A stretch of DNA of 32,616 nt from an uncultured Chloroflexota bacterium (GTDB lineage Bacteria > Chloroflexota > Anaerolineae > Aggregatilineales > Phototrophicaceae): positions 1 through 32,616 of the forward strand of contig CAIPFY010000085.1 in NCBI GenBank assembly GCA_903864435.1, written 5' to 3'. Shown piece by piece: positions 7,204 through 15,255 of this stretch. The notes below the pieces were generated by a model. That model had not been told where the DNA came from. It did not search any database and saw only the letters and a list, made by a program, of their open reading frames with translations. Position 1 is the stretch's first letter. Each line of letters begins with the position of its first letter. Position numbers and translations under genes: made by a program.

Positions 7204-9705
7204 GTGAAACGATGGGTATGGGTCGTGTTGTTTTTGTTGGGGACGTTTGGAATCGTGCAGGGGCAAGATGTTGCCAACTGGACGATCTTGCACTACACAG
7301 CGGTAGATAATAACCTCGAAGGCGCGGCCTTCAACGATTACTACGAGATGCAGAGCGCCGGTAGTGGGGACGGCGTGAACATCGTCACCCAGTTTGACCG
7401 CGCCGAAGGTCACGAGACGCGCTTTGGCGATTGGACAGGGACGCAACGGTTCTACATCGAGCAAGTGCCGGCGCAGCCTACGCCCGATATGGCGGACAAG
7501 CGGGCGGCGCTGGTGGGCTACTTCACGCAGCAGGGGTATAGCGATGTTGCGCCGCAGATCGAAGCGATGGACGATGCCACTGTTAACAGCATCTACGAGA
7601 ACAACAACGTCGGCGTGTCGTTCGACCAGACTCCCATCGAGGATTTGGGCGAAGTGGACATGGGCGATCCGCAATCGCTGACCGATTTCATCGTATGGGG
7701 CGCGGCGAACTTCCCCGCCAATCACTACATGATCGTGATCGGCAGTCACGGCGGCGGCTGGCGCGGCATCGGCCCCGATGAAGGGGCCGGCGAACCGTCC
7801 ATGCTCGAAATGCCGGAAATTGACGCGGCACTGAGCGCGGCACAGGAACAACTGGGCATCGAGAAGTTCGACATCGTGGGCTTCGATGCCTGCTTGATGG
7901 GCGTGACCGATGTGGCGGTCATGCTGGAATCCCATGCCGATTATGTGCTGTTTTCGCAGGAAGTCATCCCCGGCAACGGCTGGGAATATGCTAAGAGCAT
8001 CACCGCCATGAAAGAAAACCCGGACTGGGATACCTTTCAGGTGGGCGCGAACTTTGTAGATAACTATATGGCCTACTACGCGGGCGAAGGGGCGCGCACC
8101 AAAGTAGACCTCGGTCTGGTGCAGACGGCGGGTCTGCCCGCGCTGGTGGCGGCGCTGCAAAACTTCGCGGCGGTGGTGGGCGCTGATCCGGTTGAACTGA
8201 TCTCCGCACTGGGAACGGCACGCAACAACAGCCAGTCGTTCGCGGTGTCGCTGGCCGATGGCGGCGAATACTACTCGTACATTGACCTGAAAGACTTCAT
8301 CAAATGGTTCAGCGTGCAGACCACCATCACCGAAGAAGCCTACAATGCCGCGCAGGAAGTGCTGGCGGCCTATGACGGCGCGGTAGCGTACTCGCTGGCG
8401 GATAGCAAACTGCCCGGCTCGAACGGTCTGGGCATTTATTTGCCCGCCACGCCGCAGGTATTCGCCGCCTATGGTGAAGCCTATCCAGTATCCGCGCCCG
8501 CGCCGATGGCCTTCTGGCAGGACTACCTGAACGGCTTCTACGCCACCGTTGTCAGCACGCTGGACGGCAGCGCCCTGCAACTGGAGATCAGCAACGTGTT
8601 CACGCTGGGCGAAACCGGCAGCACCCTCGATACGCCGATCATCAGCTTCGACGCGGCGGGTAAGGGCGTGGTGGATATGGTCTACAGCGTGTTCTACATG
8701 CAGGACGACGGCACGCAGATCATCGTGGATACCGCGCCCATCGCCTACACGTCGGTACTGCCGACGGGCGAAACCGTGATCGAATATCCCAACGAACTCA
8801 CGCCCAGCACCTTCAAATGGGGCGTGGAATTCCCCAATCTCAGCGACGGCACGAATACGGTGCTGGGGCTGCTGCAATCCAGCGGCGCAAGCAGCAGCGA
8901 GTCGCGGGTGTTCGGCACGTATGTGAGCGCACAGGGCAACCAGACGGCGGTGCTGATCTTCGACAGCGCCACCTACGAATATAAGGGGATGCTGGCGCAG
9001 GCCGAGGGCGGTGCGCCGTATGAAGCCCGTCCGCAACTGGGTGAGCAGTTCATCGTGGATATGGTTACGATTACCCCCGAAGGCGAAGTGAAATCCGTCC
9101 CGCTGGATGGCACCCCCCTCACCTTCGGCGTGACTCCCTTCACGCTAACCTATGCGCCTGCGATCAGCGGCAACTACTCCGTCGGCCTGAGCATCAAGGA
9201 TTTGGCGGGCAACAACCTGTACAAGCAGGTTGATCTGACCATCAATAACGATGCGGTGGATGGCAGTATGCGCGGCTATACCGACATCAACGCCGGCGTG
9301 CATTTCGTCTACCCGTTCGCATGGGGCGACACGGTGACGTTCAACAATGATGACGGCACAACTAGCGATATGGCGAGCTTCGAGCAAGACGGTCAGATGT
9401 ACTCGATCACCGCAACGGCCTATGCCGACACCGACCCGCAGGCGGCGTTGGATGCGGCGCTGTCCACCCTTGCCGTCGAAATCGGGGATGTGACCGAAGC
9501 CACGCTAGGCGGCCTGCCCGCGCTGCGCCTCGATTACAGCTACGAATCCGACGCGGGGACGATGATTGGCGCATTGTTCAGCGTGGTGAACCCCGAATCG
9601 GGCGCAGCTATCGTGTTCCAGATGGACGCGGCGGGCGGGGAAGATAACCTGACCGCGCTCATCGGCATGGTGGATGGGTCGCTGTTCCTGTTCGCGCCGC
9701 GCTAG
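7204..9705 (+). CDS. Exported clostripain-family (C11) cysteine peptidase with C-terminal beta domains
   Basis: The protein has 833 aa, with a GTG start supported by AGGAG 7 nt upstream. Residues 1-20 are a Sec signal peptide (VWVVLFLLGTFGIVQG). Residues ~25-480 match the clostripain-related family: the opening WTILHYTAVDNNLE, then VNIVTQFDR, MIVIGSHGGGW with the catalytic His182, and FDIVGFDACLMG with the catalytic Cys230 preceded by Asp. Clostripain-type enzymes cut after basic residues, but substrate choice cannot be read here. Residues ~490-690 look like beta-sandwich modules (for example TPFTLTYAPAISGNYSVGLS), and the last ~120 residues form a separate domain beginning YTDINAGVHFVYPFAW. 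These may hold or present substrate at the cell surface. It has its own promoter and a strong terminator follows. A long antisense frame covers part of this gene and is not considered real. Confidence 0.88.
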   Translation: MKRWVWVVLFLLGTFGIVQGQDVANWTILHYTAVDNNLEGAAFNDYYEMQSAGSGDGVNIVTQFDRAEGHETRFGDWTGTQRFYIEQVPAQPTPDMADKRAALVGYFTQQGYSDVAPQIEAMDDATVNSIYENNNVGVSFDQTPIEDLGEVDMGDPQSLTDFIVWGAANFPANHYMIVIGSHGGGWRGIGPDEGAGEPSMLEMPEIDAALSAAQEQLGIEKFDIVGFDACLMGVTDVAVMLESHADYVLFSQEVIPGNGWEYAKSITAMKENPDWDTFQVGANFVDNYMAYYAGEGARTKVDLGLVQTAGLPALVAALQNFAAVVGADPVELISALGTARNNSQSFAVSLADGGEYYSYIDLKDFIKWFSVQTTITEEAYNAAQEVLAAYDGAVAYSLADSKLPGSNGLGIYLPATPQVFAAYGEAYPVSAPAPMAFWQDYLNGFYATVVSTLDGSALQLEISNVFTLGETGSTLDTPIISFDAAGKGVVDMVYSVFYMQDDGTQIIVDTAPIAYTSVLPTGETVIEYPNELTPSTFKWGVEFPNLSDGTNTVLGLLQSSGASSSESRVFGTYVSAQGNQTAVLIFDSATYEYKGMLAQAEGGAPYEARPQLGEQFIVDMVTITPEGEVKSVPLDGTPLTFGVTPFTLTYAPAISGNYSVGLSIKDLAGNNLYKQVDLTINNDAVDGSMRGYTDINAGVHFVYPFAWGDTVTFNNDDGTTSDMASFEQDGQMYSITATAYADTDPQAALDAALSTLAVEIGDVTEATLGGLPALRLDYSYESDAGTMIGALFSVVNPESGAAIVFQMDAAGGEDNLTALIGMVDGSLFLFAPR

Positions 9706-9724
9706 GTTTCGCTTTTTAGCATAT

Positions 9725-9768
9725 GCTTTTTGCCCCCTCACCCCTGAAAAGAGGCGGGGGCAAAAAGC
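9725..9768. terminator. Bidirectional terminator between convergent genes
   Basis: GCTTTTTGCCCCC (9725-9737) is the exact reverse complement of GGGGGCAAAAAGC (9756-9768), giving a 13-bp stem. The A/T ends supply a short U-run on either strand. It lies between the convergent peptidase gene (ends 9705) and livM (ends 9803). Confidence 0.8.
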
Positions 9769-9802
9769 CTTTCTTCTCGAAGCCCAATGGATTTAACCGC
9801 AT

Positions 9803-10951
9803 TCAGTCCTGACCTGCGGCGGCATCCGGGAGGGGTTTTTCGGGGTGGCGATGGCGACGCGCCTGCCAACGCTGCCATGTGCCGACAATGCCGAAGGGAA
9901 ACACGATCACCGCCAGAATGAAAATGACACCGAGCAGCAGCGCCCAGATGTTCGCAATATCAATCACCACGCCGCCGAGATTAATCTGGGCATCTCGCAA
10001 GAACACATCCAAAAAGTGCAACCCGCCCGCCCCGATGACCGGCCCGGTAAACGTGCCAATGCCGCCGATGATGGTCATGAGCAGCGGATCAACGGTATAA
10101 CTCACGCCGAGGAGTTCGGGGCCGACCTTCTTATTGAGGATAACCTGTAACAACCCGGCAACACCGGCCAGCATCCCTGCGAACATGATGGACAGCAGTT
10201 TGTAGTTCAGCGTGTTATAGCCCATAGACTGAGCGCGATCTTCATTTTCCCGGATGGCCTTAAACACAGCGCCAGATGGTGAATTCACCAGACGCCGGAT
10301 GAACACGAATGTCAAGATCACGGCGGCCAGCGAGAGGTAATAAAAATTGATGCGGCTCTGTGAAGGATCAAGCCATGCCGGTAATTCGGTGATGGCAAAA
10401 CCATCTTCGGCGCGGGTGAGCTGCCAGCGGCTAAAAAAGATGTAGAACATCTCTGCCACAGCCAGCGTAAAAATGGCGAAATACACCCCTTTCAGCCGCA
10501 AGGTAACGAAACCAATCACCAGTGCCAGCACCCCGCAAAGTACGATTCCCAGCGCCGCACCGACGAACAACGCCAGTGTGGTATCTATTGCCGTGTATTC
10601 CAGCATCAGACCGAGGACGTAACCCGAAGTGCCGAAAAACAGGGCGTGACCGAACGAGATCACACCGGTGAAGCCAAAAAGCAGGTTGTAACTCATGGCG
10701 AGGATGATGAGAATATAGGCTTCGATCAATACCGACTGCCAGCGCACCGACTCGCCGCGCATAATCATGCGATCACCGCGTACCACGCCGTAAGGGCTGG
10801 AATCGGTGATCGCGCCCACAATGAACGGGAACAGCACCAGAAAGGCGAACAACAGCAACGGCAGCGCGTTACGGCGCAGCCAGCCACGCTGAATGGGAGA
10901 GTTCTGTTTTTGAATCACCGCATCACCCGCATTTCTGAACGGATAGGACAA
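9803..10951 (-). CDS. livM: Branched-chain-type ABC importer, LivM-like permease
   Basis: The protein has up to 382 aa and is a polytopic membrane protein of the LivM family, one of two permease subunits of HAAT-type importers for branched-chain amino acids, amides or other carboxylates. Hydrophobic helices run from ALPLLLFAFLVLFPFIVGAI to the C-terminal LLLGVIFILAVIVFPFGIVG. Family features include NLLFGFTGVISFGHALFFG, and AIRENEDRAQSMGYN, the cytoplasmic loop that contacts the ATPase. The TTG at 10951, 3 nt after the livH stop, is the longest frame; an in-frame GTG at 10918 is an alternative start. It is the last gene of the operon and a strong terminator follows. Substrate is not deducible from the permease. 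Confidence 0.88.
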   Translation of the reverse strand: MSYPFRNAGDAVIQKQNSPIQRGWLRRNALPLLLFAFLVLFPFIVGAITDSSPYGVVRGDRMIMRGESVRWQSVLIEAYILIILAMSYNLLFGFTGVISFGHALFFGTSGYVLGLMLEYTAIDTTLALFVGAALGIVLCGVLALVIGFVTLRLKGVYFAIFTLAVAEMFYIFFSRWQLTRAEDGFAITELPAWLDPSQSRINFYYLSLAAVILTFVFIRRLVNSPSGAVFKAIRENEDRAQSMGYNTLNYKLLSIMFAGMLAGVAGLLQVILNKKVGPELLGVSYTVDPLLMTIIGGIGTFTGPVIGAGGLHFLDVFLRDAQINLGGVVIDIANIWALLLGVIFILAVIVFPFGIVGTWQRWQARRHRHPEKPLPDAAAGQD

Positions 10952-10954
10952 CGT

Positions 10955-11953
10955 TCATCGAGAATTTCCGAACAACCCACTGGGGCGCACCAGCAGCACC
11001 AGCACCAGCAAAAGCATCGGCGTGATGCTGGGCAGCGCCGCAAACGAAGTTCCGATGGCGGTATCCTGCGCCACCGCGATTGCCAACCCGACCAGTACAC
11101 TGCCCACCGCCGTCCCTGCATAGCTGCCCATACCGCCCAGCACCACGACTGCGATGGCTTGCAGCAGGAAACCACTGCCCAGTGTGGTAGACGCGCCGAG
11201 AAAAGGTGCTGCTACAGCGCCGCCGAAGGCTGCAATGGCGCAGCCCAGCGTAAATACCAGCGTAAACACCGACCGGACATGGATGCCAAGCGCCTGTACC
11301 ATCTCGCGGTCTTCCACGCCAGCGCGAATGATGATGCCAATGCGCGACCGCTGGAGCAGCAGGCCGATGGCGACGATGAGAGCGATGCCCATGCCCACCA
11401 CAAACAACCGGTAGGTGCTGAACCGCTGCCCGAACAATTCAAAGAAACTTTCGCGCACCCCGAACAATTCCGTCCAACTGTAGGGCGTGGTCGTCCAGAT
11501 GAATTTGACCAGTTCCAGCGCCACCAGCGACACGCCAAAGGTGAGTACCAGTTGAAAAATAGGGCGGCTGTACAGCGAACGCAGTAAGAAGCGTTCCAGC
11601 ACATAGCCAAAGGCCGCACCCACAAGCACCGCCGCGAGAACAGCCACCACAAAGCGAAAATTAGGATCGGGGATGATGTTGGTCAGGTCAATCAGGCCGC
11701 CCGTATGCTGCACATCGAAGGCCACATACGCGCCCACCATAAAATAGCTACCCTGCGCCATATTCAGCACGTCCATCAAGCCAAACACGATAGACATGCC
11801 AGCGGCGACCAGAAACAACAGCATCCCCTGAAACAGCCCCGACAGCAGCGTGATGCCAAAATCGCCTAGACTGTTGGAATTTATCAGGGCAACACCCAGC
11901 AAAAAGATCAGAATGACGAAAATGGCGATGAGCGATGTTCGCTGCGATCTCAT
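10955..11953 (-). CDS. livH: Branched-chain-type ABC importer, LivH-like permease
   Basis: The protein has 332 aa and is a polytopic membrane protein of the LivH family, the partner of LivM in the membrane channel. Recognisable segments are GMSIVFGLMDVLNMAQGSYFMVGAYVAF near the N-terminal third (quoted in part: GLMDVLNMAQGSYFMVG is the classic LivH signature), RAGVEDREMVQALGIHV in the ATPase-contact loop, and VVVLGGMGSYAGTAVGSVLVG late in the protein. The ATG is 1 nt after the livF stop, so translation is probably coupled. The C-terminal LLVLVLLVRPSGLFG is also typical of the family. Confidence 0.9.
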   Translation of the reverse strand: MRSQRTSLIAIFVILIFLLGVALINSNSLGDFGITLLSGLFQGMLLFLVAAGMSIVFGLMDVLNMAQGSYFMVGAYVAFDVQHTGGLIDLTNIIPDPNFRFVVAVLAAVLVGAAFGYVLERFLLRSLYSRPIFQLVLTFGVSLVALELVKFIWTTTPYSWTELFGVRESFFELFGQRFSTYRLFVVGMGIALIVAIGLLLQRSRIGIIIRAGVEDREMVQALGIHVRSVFTLVFTLGCAIAAFGGAVAAPFLGASTTLGSGFLLQAIAVVVLGGMGSYAGTAVGSVLVGLAIAVAQDTAIGTSFAALPSITPMLLLVLVLLVRPSGLFGNSR

Positions 11954-11954
11954 G

Positions 11955-12659
11955 TTAGGCCACCCCTAAATAACGCTGGATGAGAGCCTGATCCTTGACT
12001 AGATCAGCCATGCGACCATCGAGGGCGCTGTGCCCCGAATCGATGATGACATAGTTTTGTCCTAGTTTGCTGGCGACACGGAAGTTTTGTTCCACCAGCA
12101 GCACCGATACCTGCCCGGAAAGCCGTTGAATGGCCGCGATTAACTGCTCGATGATGACCGGAGCCAGCCCTTCGCTAGGTTCGTCAATCAACAGCAGGCG
12201 GTTCTCTGGCACCAGCGCCCGCGCCACCGCCAGCATTTGCTGTTGACCGCCGCTGAGGTTGCCGCCGGGGAGTTCGATCAGGCGCTTTAAATCCGGGAAC
12301 AGTTCAAAGATAAAATCTGCTTGATGAGCGAAATCGCCCTTTTTGCGTTCGGCCAAACGCAGATTTTCCAGCACCGTCAGGCTGCGGAAGATCGCCCGGT
12401 GTTCCGGCACATAACCCACGCCCATCTGCGCGATTGTATGCGCTTGCTTGCCGTGAATGGGCGTGCCATCCAGCAGAATGCTACCGCGTGTGGGCGGGGT
12501 GAGTCCCATAATGCTGCGCAGCGTGGTGGTCTTGCCTGCGCCGTTACGCCCCAGCAGCACCGTGATTCCGCCCGTATGGACGGTAGCCGAAACCCCCTCA
12601 AGGATATGAAACTGTCCGATGAAGGTGTGAATGTCGCGCACTTCAAGAATAGGGGTCAT
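11955..12659 (-). CDS. livF: Branched-chain-type ABC importer, LivF-like ATPase
   Basis: The protein has 234 aa, normal for LivF. It carries Walker A (GRNGAGKTTT), the Q-loop region (VPEHRAIFRSLTVLENL), the ABC signature LSGGQQQMLAVARAL and Walker B (LLLIDEPSEGLAP), ending with the switch-His region that LivF replaces by VEQNF. It powers transport as a heterodimer with LivG on the cytoplasmic face. Its ATG overlaps the livG stop in an ATGA junction, and livH starts 1 nt after its stop. Nothing is missing from the catalytic motifs. Confidence 0.92.
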   Translation of the reverse strand: MTPILEVRDIHTFIGQFHILEGVSATVHTGGITVLLGRNGAGKTTTLRSIMGLTPPTRGSILLDGTPIHGKQAHTIAQMGVGYVPEHRAIFRSLTVLENLRLAERKKGDFAHQADFIFELFPDLKRLIELPGGNLSGGQQQMLAVARALVPENRLLLIDEPSEGLAPVIIEQLIAAIQRLSGQVSVLLVEQNFRVASKLGQNYVIIDSGHSALDGRMADLVKDQALIQRYLGVA

Positions 12660-13435
12660 GCGCTTTCGCCTTTCGGCAGATCGTAAAGCTCGCCGAGATA
12701 AACCGCCTGCACCATCCTGTCTGCCGCAATCTGGCGCGGATCCCCTTCTGCCAGCACCCGCCCCTGATGCATCACGGTGATTCGATCCGAAATGTTCATC
12801 ACCACACTCATGTTATGCTCGACCATCACAATGGTTTTCGCGCCCTGTTCACGGATGCGGTCAATAATCTGGATGAGTTCCGGCACCTGTTCGCTCGCCA
12901 TCCCCGCAGTGGGTTCATCCAGCAGCAACAGTTCGGGGTCGCAGGCCAGAATCATCGCCAGTTCCAGCTTGCGTTTGCCACCATGCGGGAGTGTGTTAGC
13001 GGGCAGCGCCGCCACTTCGCGCAGGCCCGTGATTTCCAGCACTTCATAAGCGCGGCGGATATAGGAGTCGAATGACGTGGCGAGGCGGAAAATGCGAAAA
13101 TTATCTTTCCCAAGCGCCTGTGCCGCCAACCGCGCATTCTCCAGCACCGTCAAATTCGGAAAAAGATTAGTGATTTGAAAGGAACGACCAATACCTAGAT
13201 GGGCGCGTTTGTAAACCGGTAGCGCCGTGATATCGCGCCCTTTATAAACGACAACACCCCGCGTGGGATGGTAGCGCCCGGTCAGCAAATTAAACAACGT
13301 CGTTTTACCCGCGCCGTTCGGCCCGATGATCGAATGAGTCATCCCCGCCGCAATCTCGATGGAGACATCATCCACTGCCACCAGCCCGCCGAACGTTTTC
13401 CGCAACCCGCGTGCGCTCAACAATGCGTCCGTCAT
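12656..13435 (-). CDS. livG: Branched-chain-type ABC importer, LivG-like ATPase
   Basis: The protein has 259 aa, normal for LivG. Walker A is GPNGAGKTT with Lys44. The long insert typical of LivG follows (RSFQITNLFPNLTVLENARL). The signature is LPHGGKRKLELAMILACDP, a usual LivG variant of the ABC signature, followed by Walker B LLLLDEPTAGM and the VEHNMSVVM switch region. AGAGG lies upstream of the ATG at a suitable distance. It begins the tightly coupled block livG-livF-livH-livM; a 62-nt gap containing a palindromic repeat separates it from livK. Confidence 0.92.
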   Translation of the reverse strand: MTDALLSARGLRKTFGGLVAVDDVSIEIAAGMTHSIIGPNGAGKTTLFNLLTGRYHPTRGVVVYKGRDITALPVYKRAHLGIGRSFQITNLFPNLTVLENARLAAQALGKDNFRIFRLATSFDSYIRRAYEVLEITGLREVAALPANTLPHGGKRKLELAMILACDPELLLLDEPTAGMASEQVPELIQIIDRIREQGAKTIVMVEHNMSVVMNISDRITVMHQGRVLAEGDPRQIAADRMVQAVYLGELYDLPKGESA

Positions 13436-13450
13436 AAGAAAGACCTCTCA

Positions 13451-13486
13451 GGGCAGCGAGGCATGATACGCCCCGCTGCCCCTACG
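13451..13486. repeat. Palindromic repeat variant inside the liv operon
   Basis: GGGCAGCG (13451-13458) pairs with CGCTGCCC (13474-13481). Further pairs inside, including two G-T, extend the stem to about 13 bp. It is flanked by CCTACG, so on the minus strand it reads CGTAGGGGCAGCG. The CGTAGGG flank is shared with the repeats at 414-443 and 4652-4681, while the stem sequence differs. It lies between livK and livG, where such hairpins often lower downstream expression relative to the binding protein. Confidence 0.55.
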
Positions 13487-13497
13487 TATATCTGAGC

Positions 13498-14799
13498 TTA
13501 CTTGCCCATCTCGGCGATCATCGCGTTGAAGGCTTCATCCAGCGGAGTCCGTTCGGCGGCCACTTCAGCAGCCAGCAGAATCGGCGGGACGATCTGGTTG
13601 GCGGGAACTTCCGCCAGCAGGTCGAAGAACTTCTGATCGGGATCGTCCAGATTGGCGAGGCGGGCGATGTACATCGGCACCAGCGCCTGATGATCGGACG
13701 GACGGATGGCATAAGTCCCCTTCGGTCCTTCAAAAGTCATGCCTTCCAGCACCGGGATCATCGATTCGGGCAGGGTGTCGCCGTTGGTCGCCGTCACAGC
13801 CGCCACCAACGCCTGCGCGGTGGCGAAGCTGCATTCGCTGAACAGGTCAGGCACATCGTTGTAGACCGCTTTGTAGCCGTCCACAAGGAACTGGTTGATG
13901 TCGTTCTGCGGGAACGAATAGTGATACACGATCCACGAAATGTTGCCGATGGTGCTGGGGTCGGCGGCTTTCACCACATCGTTCGAGTTGAACGCGGCGA
14001 CCACCGCCATCTTGTCCTGCACGCCCAGTTCCGCAATCTGCTGGAACAGGGTGATTGAACCGTCACCGGCCCAAATCGGCAGCACGGCATCCGCGCCGCT
14101 GTCCAACACCTGTTGAAGGTAAGGGGTGAAATCGGTCGTTTCCAGCGGCGCATAGATCGGCTCGCTGACGAAGCTGATGCCTGCGCTGGCGAGAACACCC
14201 GCGGCCGCCGCCGAAGCACGCCCGAAGTCATTATCCACCGCGAGGATGACGAAGTTCGCGCCCAGTTCCTTCGTGGCATACGGCGCGAAAGCGAGGAAGT
14301 CCTGGAAGGTGTTGCGGCAGATGCGGAAGGTGTTCACGTTGAAGTTCGCGCCGGTGATGGCCGGAGAGGCCGCCGGAGCCGCAAACAGGATCACATCCGA
14401 ATCCAGCGCGACCTGCTGAACACCGGTCATCACACCGCTGCTCGGTGCGCCGACGAGAATTTCCGCGCCGCCCTGTTCGATCAGTTCACGCGCTTGACTG
14501 GCGGCGTTGTCGGGGTTGCTGGCGTTATCGCGCACCAGCACTTCCACCGGACGACCCGCGATGGTGACGGCGGCCAGCGCCGCATCCATATCATTGCCGT
14601 AGTCGGCAGGGTTCACGCCCGCCGCTTGCAGCAAGCCCAGCTTGAAGCCATATTCCAACTCGAACCCGTAGAGAGTCAGCGGCCCCGATTGATCTACAAG
14701 CAACCCGATCACCAGCGGCTCGCTGTCCTGCGCCGCCACGATACCGAAGCCCACAACCATCAGAACCAATGTGACCAGCAAAACCAGTTTCCGAAGCAT
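13498..14799 (-). CDS. livK: Branched-chain-type ABC importer, substrate-binding protein
   Basis: The protein has 433 aa. The ATG at 14799 was chosen because GGAGG lies 7 nt upstream and it begins the Sec signal peptide directly (MLRKLVLLVTLVLMVVGFG, cleavage near AAQ-DS); a 14-residue upstream extension is unlikely. There is no lipobox Cys. The mature part is a type I periplasmic-binding fold of the LivJ/LivK family: LVIGLLVDQSGPLTLYG at the start, then DNASNPDNAASQARELIEQ, VGAPSSGVMTGVQQ and AVDNDFGRASAAAAGVLA. In this family SGV/SSG segments contact the ligand carboxylate. The operon's CoA ligase and hydratase suggest the ligand could be a carboxylic acid and not leucine or valine. That is inference; the class of transporter is firm. 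Confidence 0.85.
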   Translation of the reverse strand: MLRKLVLLVTLVLMVVGFGIVAAQDSEPLVIGLLVDQSGPLTLYGFELEYGFKLGLLQAAGVNPADYGNDMDAALAAVTIAGRPVEVLVRDNASNPDNAASQARELIEQGGAEILVGAPSSGVMTGVQQVALDSDVILFAAPAASPAITGANFNVNTFRICRNTFQDFLAFAPYATKELGANFVILAVDNDFGRASAAAAGVLASAGISFVSEPIYAPLETTDFTPYLQQVLDSGADAVLPIWAGDGSITLFQQIAELGVQDKMAVVAAFNSNDVVKAADPSTIGNISWIVYHYSFPQNDINQFLVDGYKAVYNDVPDLFSECSFATAQALVAAVTATNGDTLPESMIPVLEGMTFEGPKGTYAIRPSDHQALVPMYIARLANLDDPDQKFFDLLAEVPANQIVPPILLAAEVAAERTPLDEAFNAMIAEMGK

Positions 14800-14850
14800 G
14801 TCATATCCTCCAAATAACTCGTACAATACCTTACACTTCACGGTAATCGG

Positions 14851-15255
14851 TCAGGCCATCTCTGGTGCGATGACCACCGCCTCACCCTCTACCACAAGGA
14901 CGCCGTCCTGATTGGTGACAGTCGTCCGAAAAGTTGCGATCCGTTTGTCCTCGCGGTATTTCACGAGTTCGACGGTCGCGGTAATCGTCTCGTCAATGAA
15001 GACGGGCGCTCGGAATTTCAAATCTTGTCCGAGGTAGATCGTCCCCGGCCCCGGCAAATCGTTGCCCAGCACCGCCGAAATCACGCTGGCGGTCAACATG
15101 CCGTGCGCGATGCGCTTCCCGAAACGGGTGGCAGCGGCGGCGGCCTCGTCCAGATGCACCGAGTTGTGGTCGCCAGAAGCCTGCGCGAAGGCGCGAATGT
15201 CGGCATCGGTGAGGGTCTTGGTACGGCTGGCTTTCATGCCGATTTCAAGTGTCAT
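14851..15255 (-). CDS. MaoC-type (R)-specific enoyl-CoA hydratase
   Basis: The protein has 134 aa from the ATG at 15255, which overlaps the ligase stop in an ATGA junction; the longer frame upstream is only the shadow of the ligase. It is a single hot-dog domain. The hydratase-2 motif is present as SGDHNSVHLDEAAAAATRFG, giving Asp29, Asn31 and His34, with Asp and His as the likely catalytic pair; AHGMLTASVIS, the overhang helix, follows. These enzymes add water to trans-2-enoyl-CoA to give (R)-3-hydroxyacyl-CoA, in PHA precursor supply or in degradation of fatty or branched acids. The length matches small PhaJ-like proteins. Between a CoA ligase and a carboxylate-type importer, a catabolic step on an imported acid is plausible. 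Confidence 0.85.
   Translation of the reverse strand: MTLEIGMKASRTKTLTDADIRAFAQASGDHNSVHLDEAAAAATRFGKRIAHGMLTASVISAVLGNDLPGPGTIYLGQDLKFRAPVFIDETITATVELVKYREDKRIATFRTTVTNQDGVLVVEGEAVVIAPEMA

Noticed and set aside
7147-9036. 629-codon open frame on the minus strand
   Set aside because: It is antisense to the clostripain-like peptidase, whose motifs are clear. The His/Arg/Val-rich composition is typical of GC-rich antisense frames.
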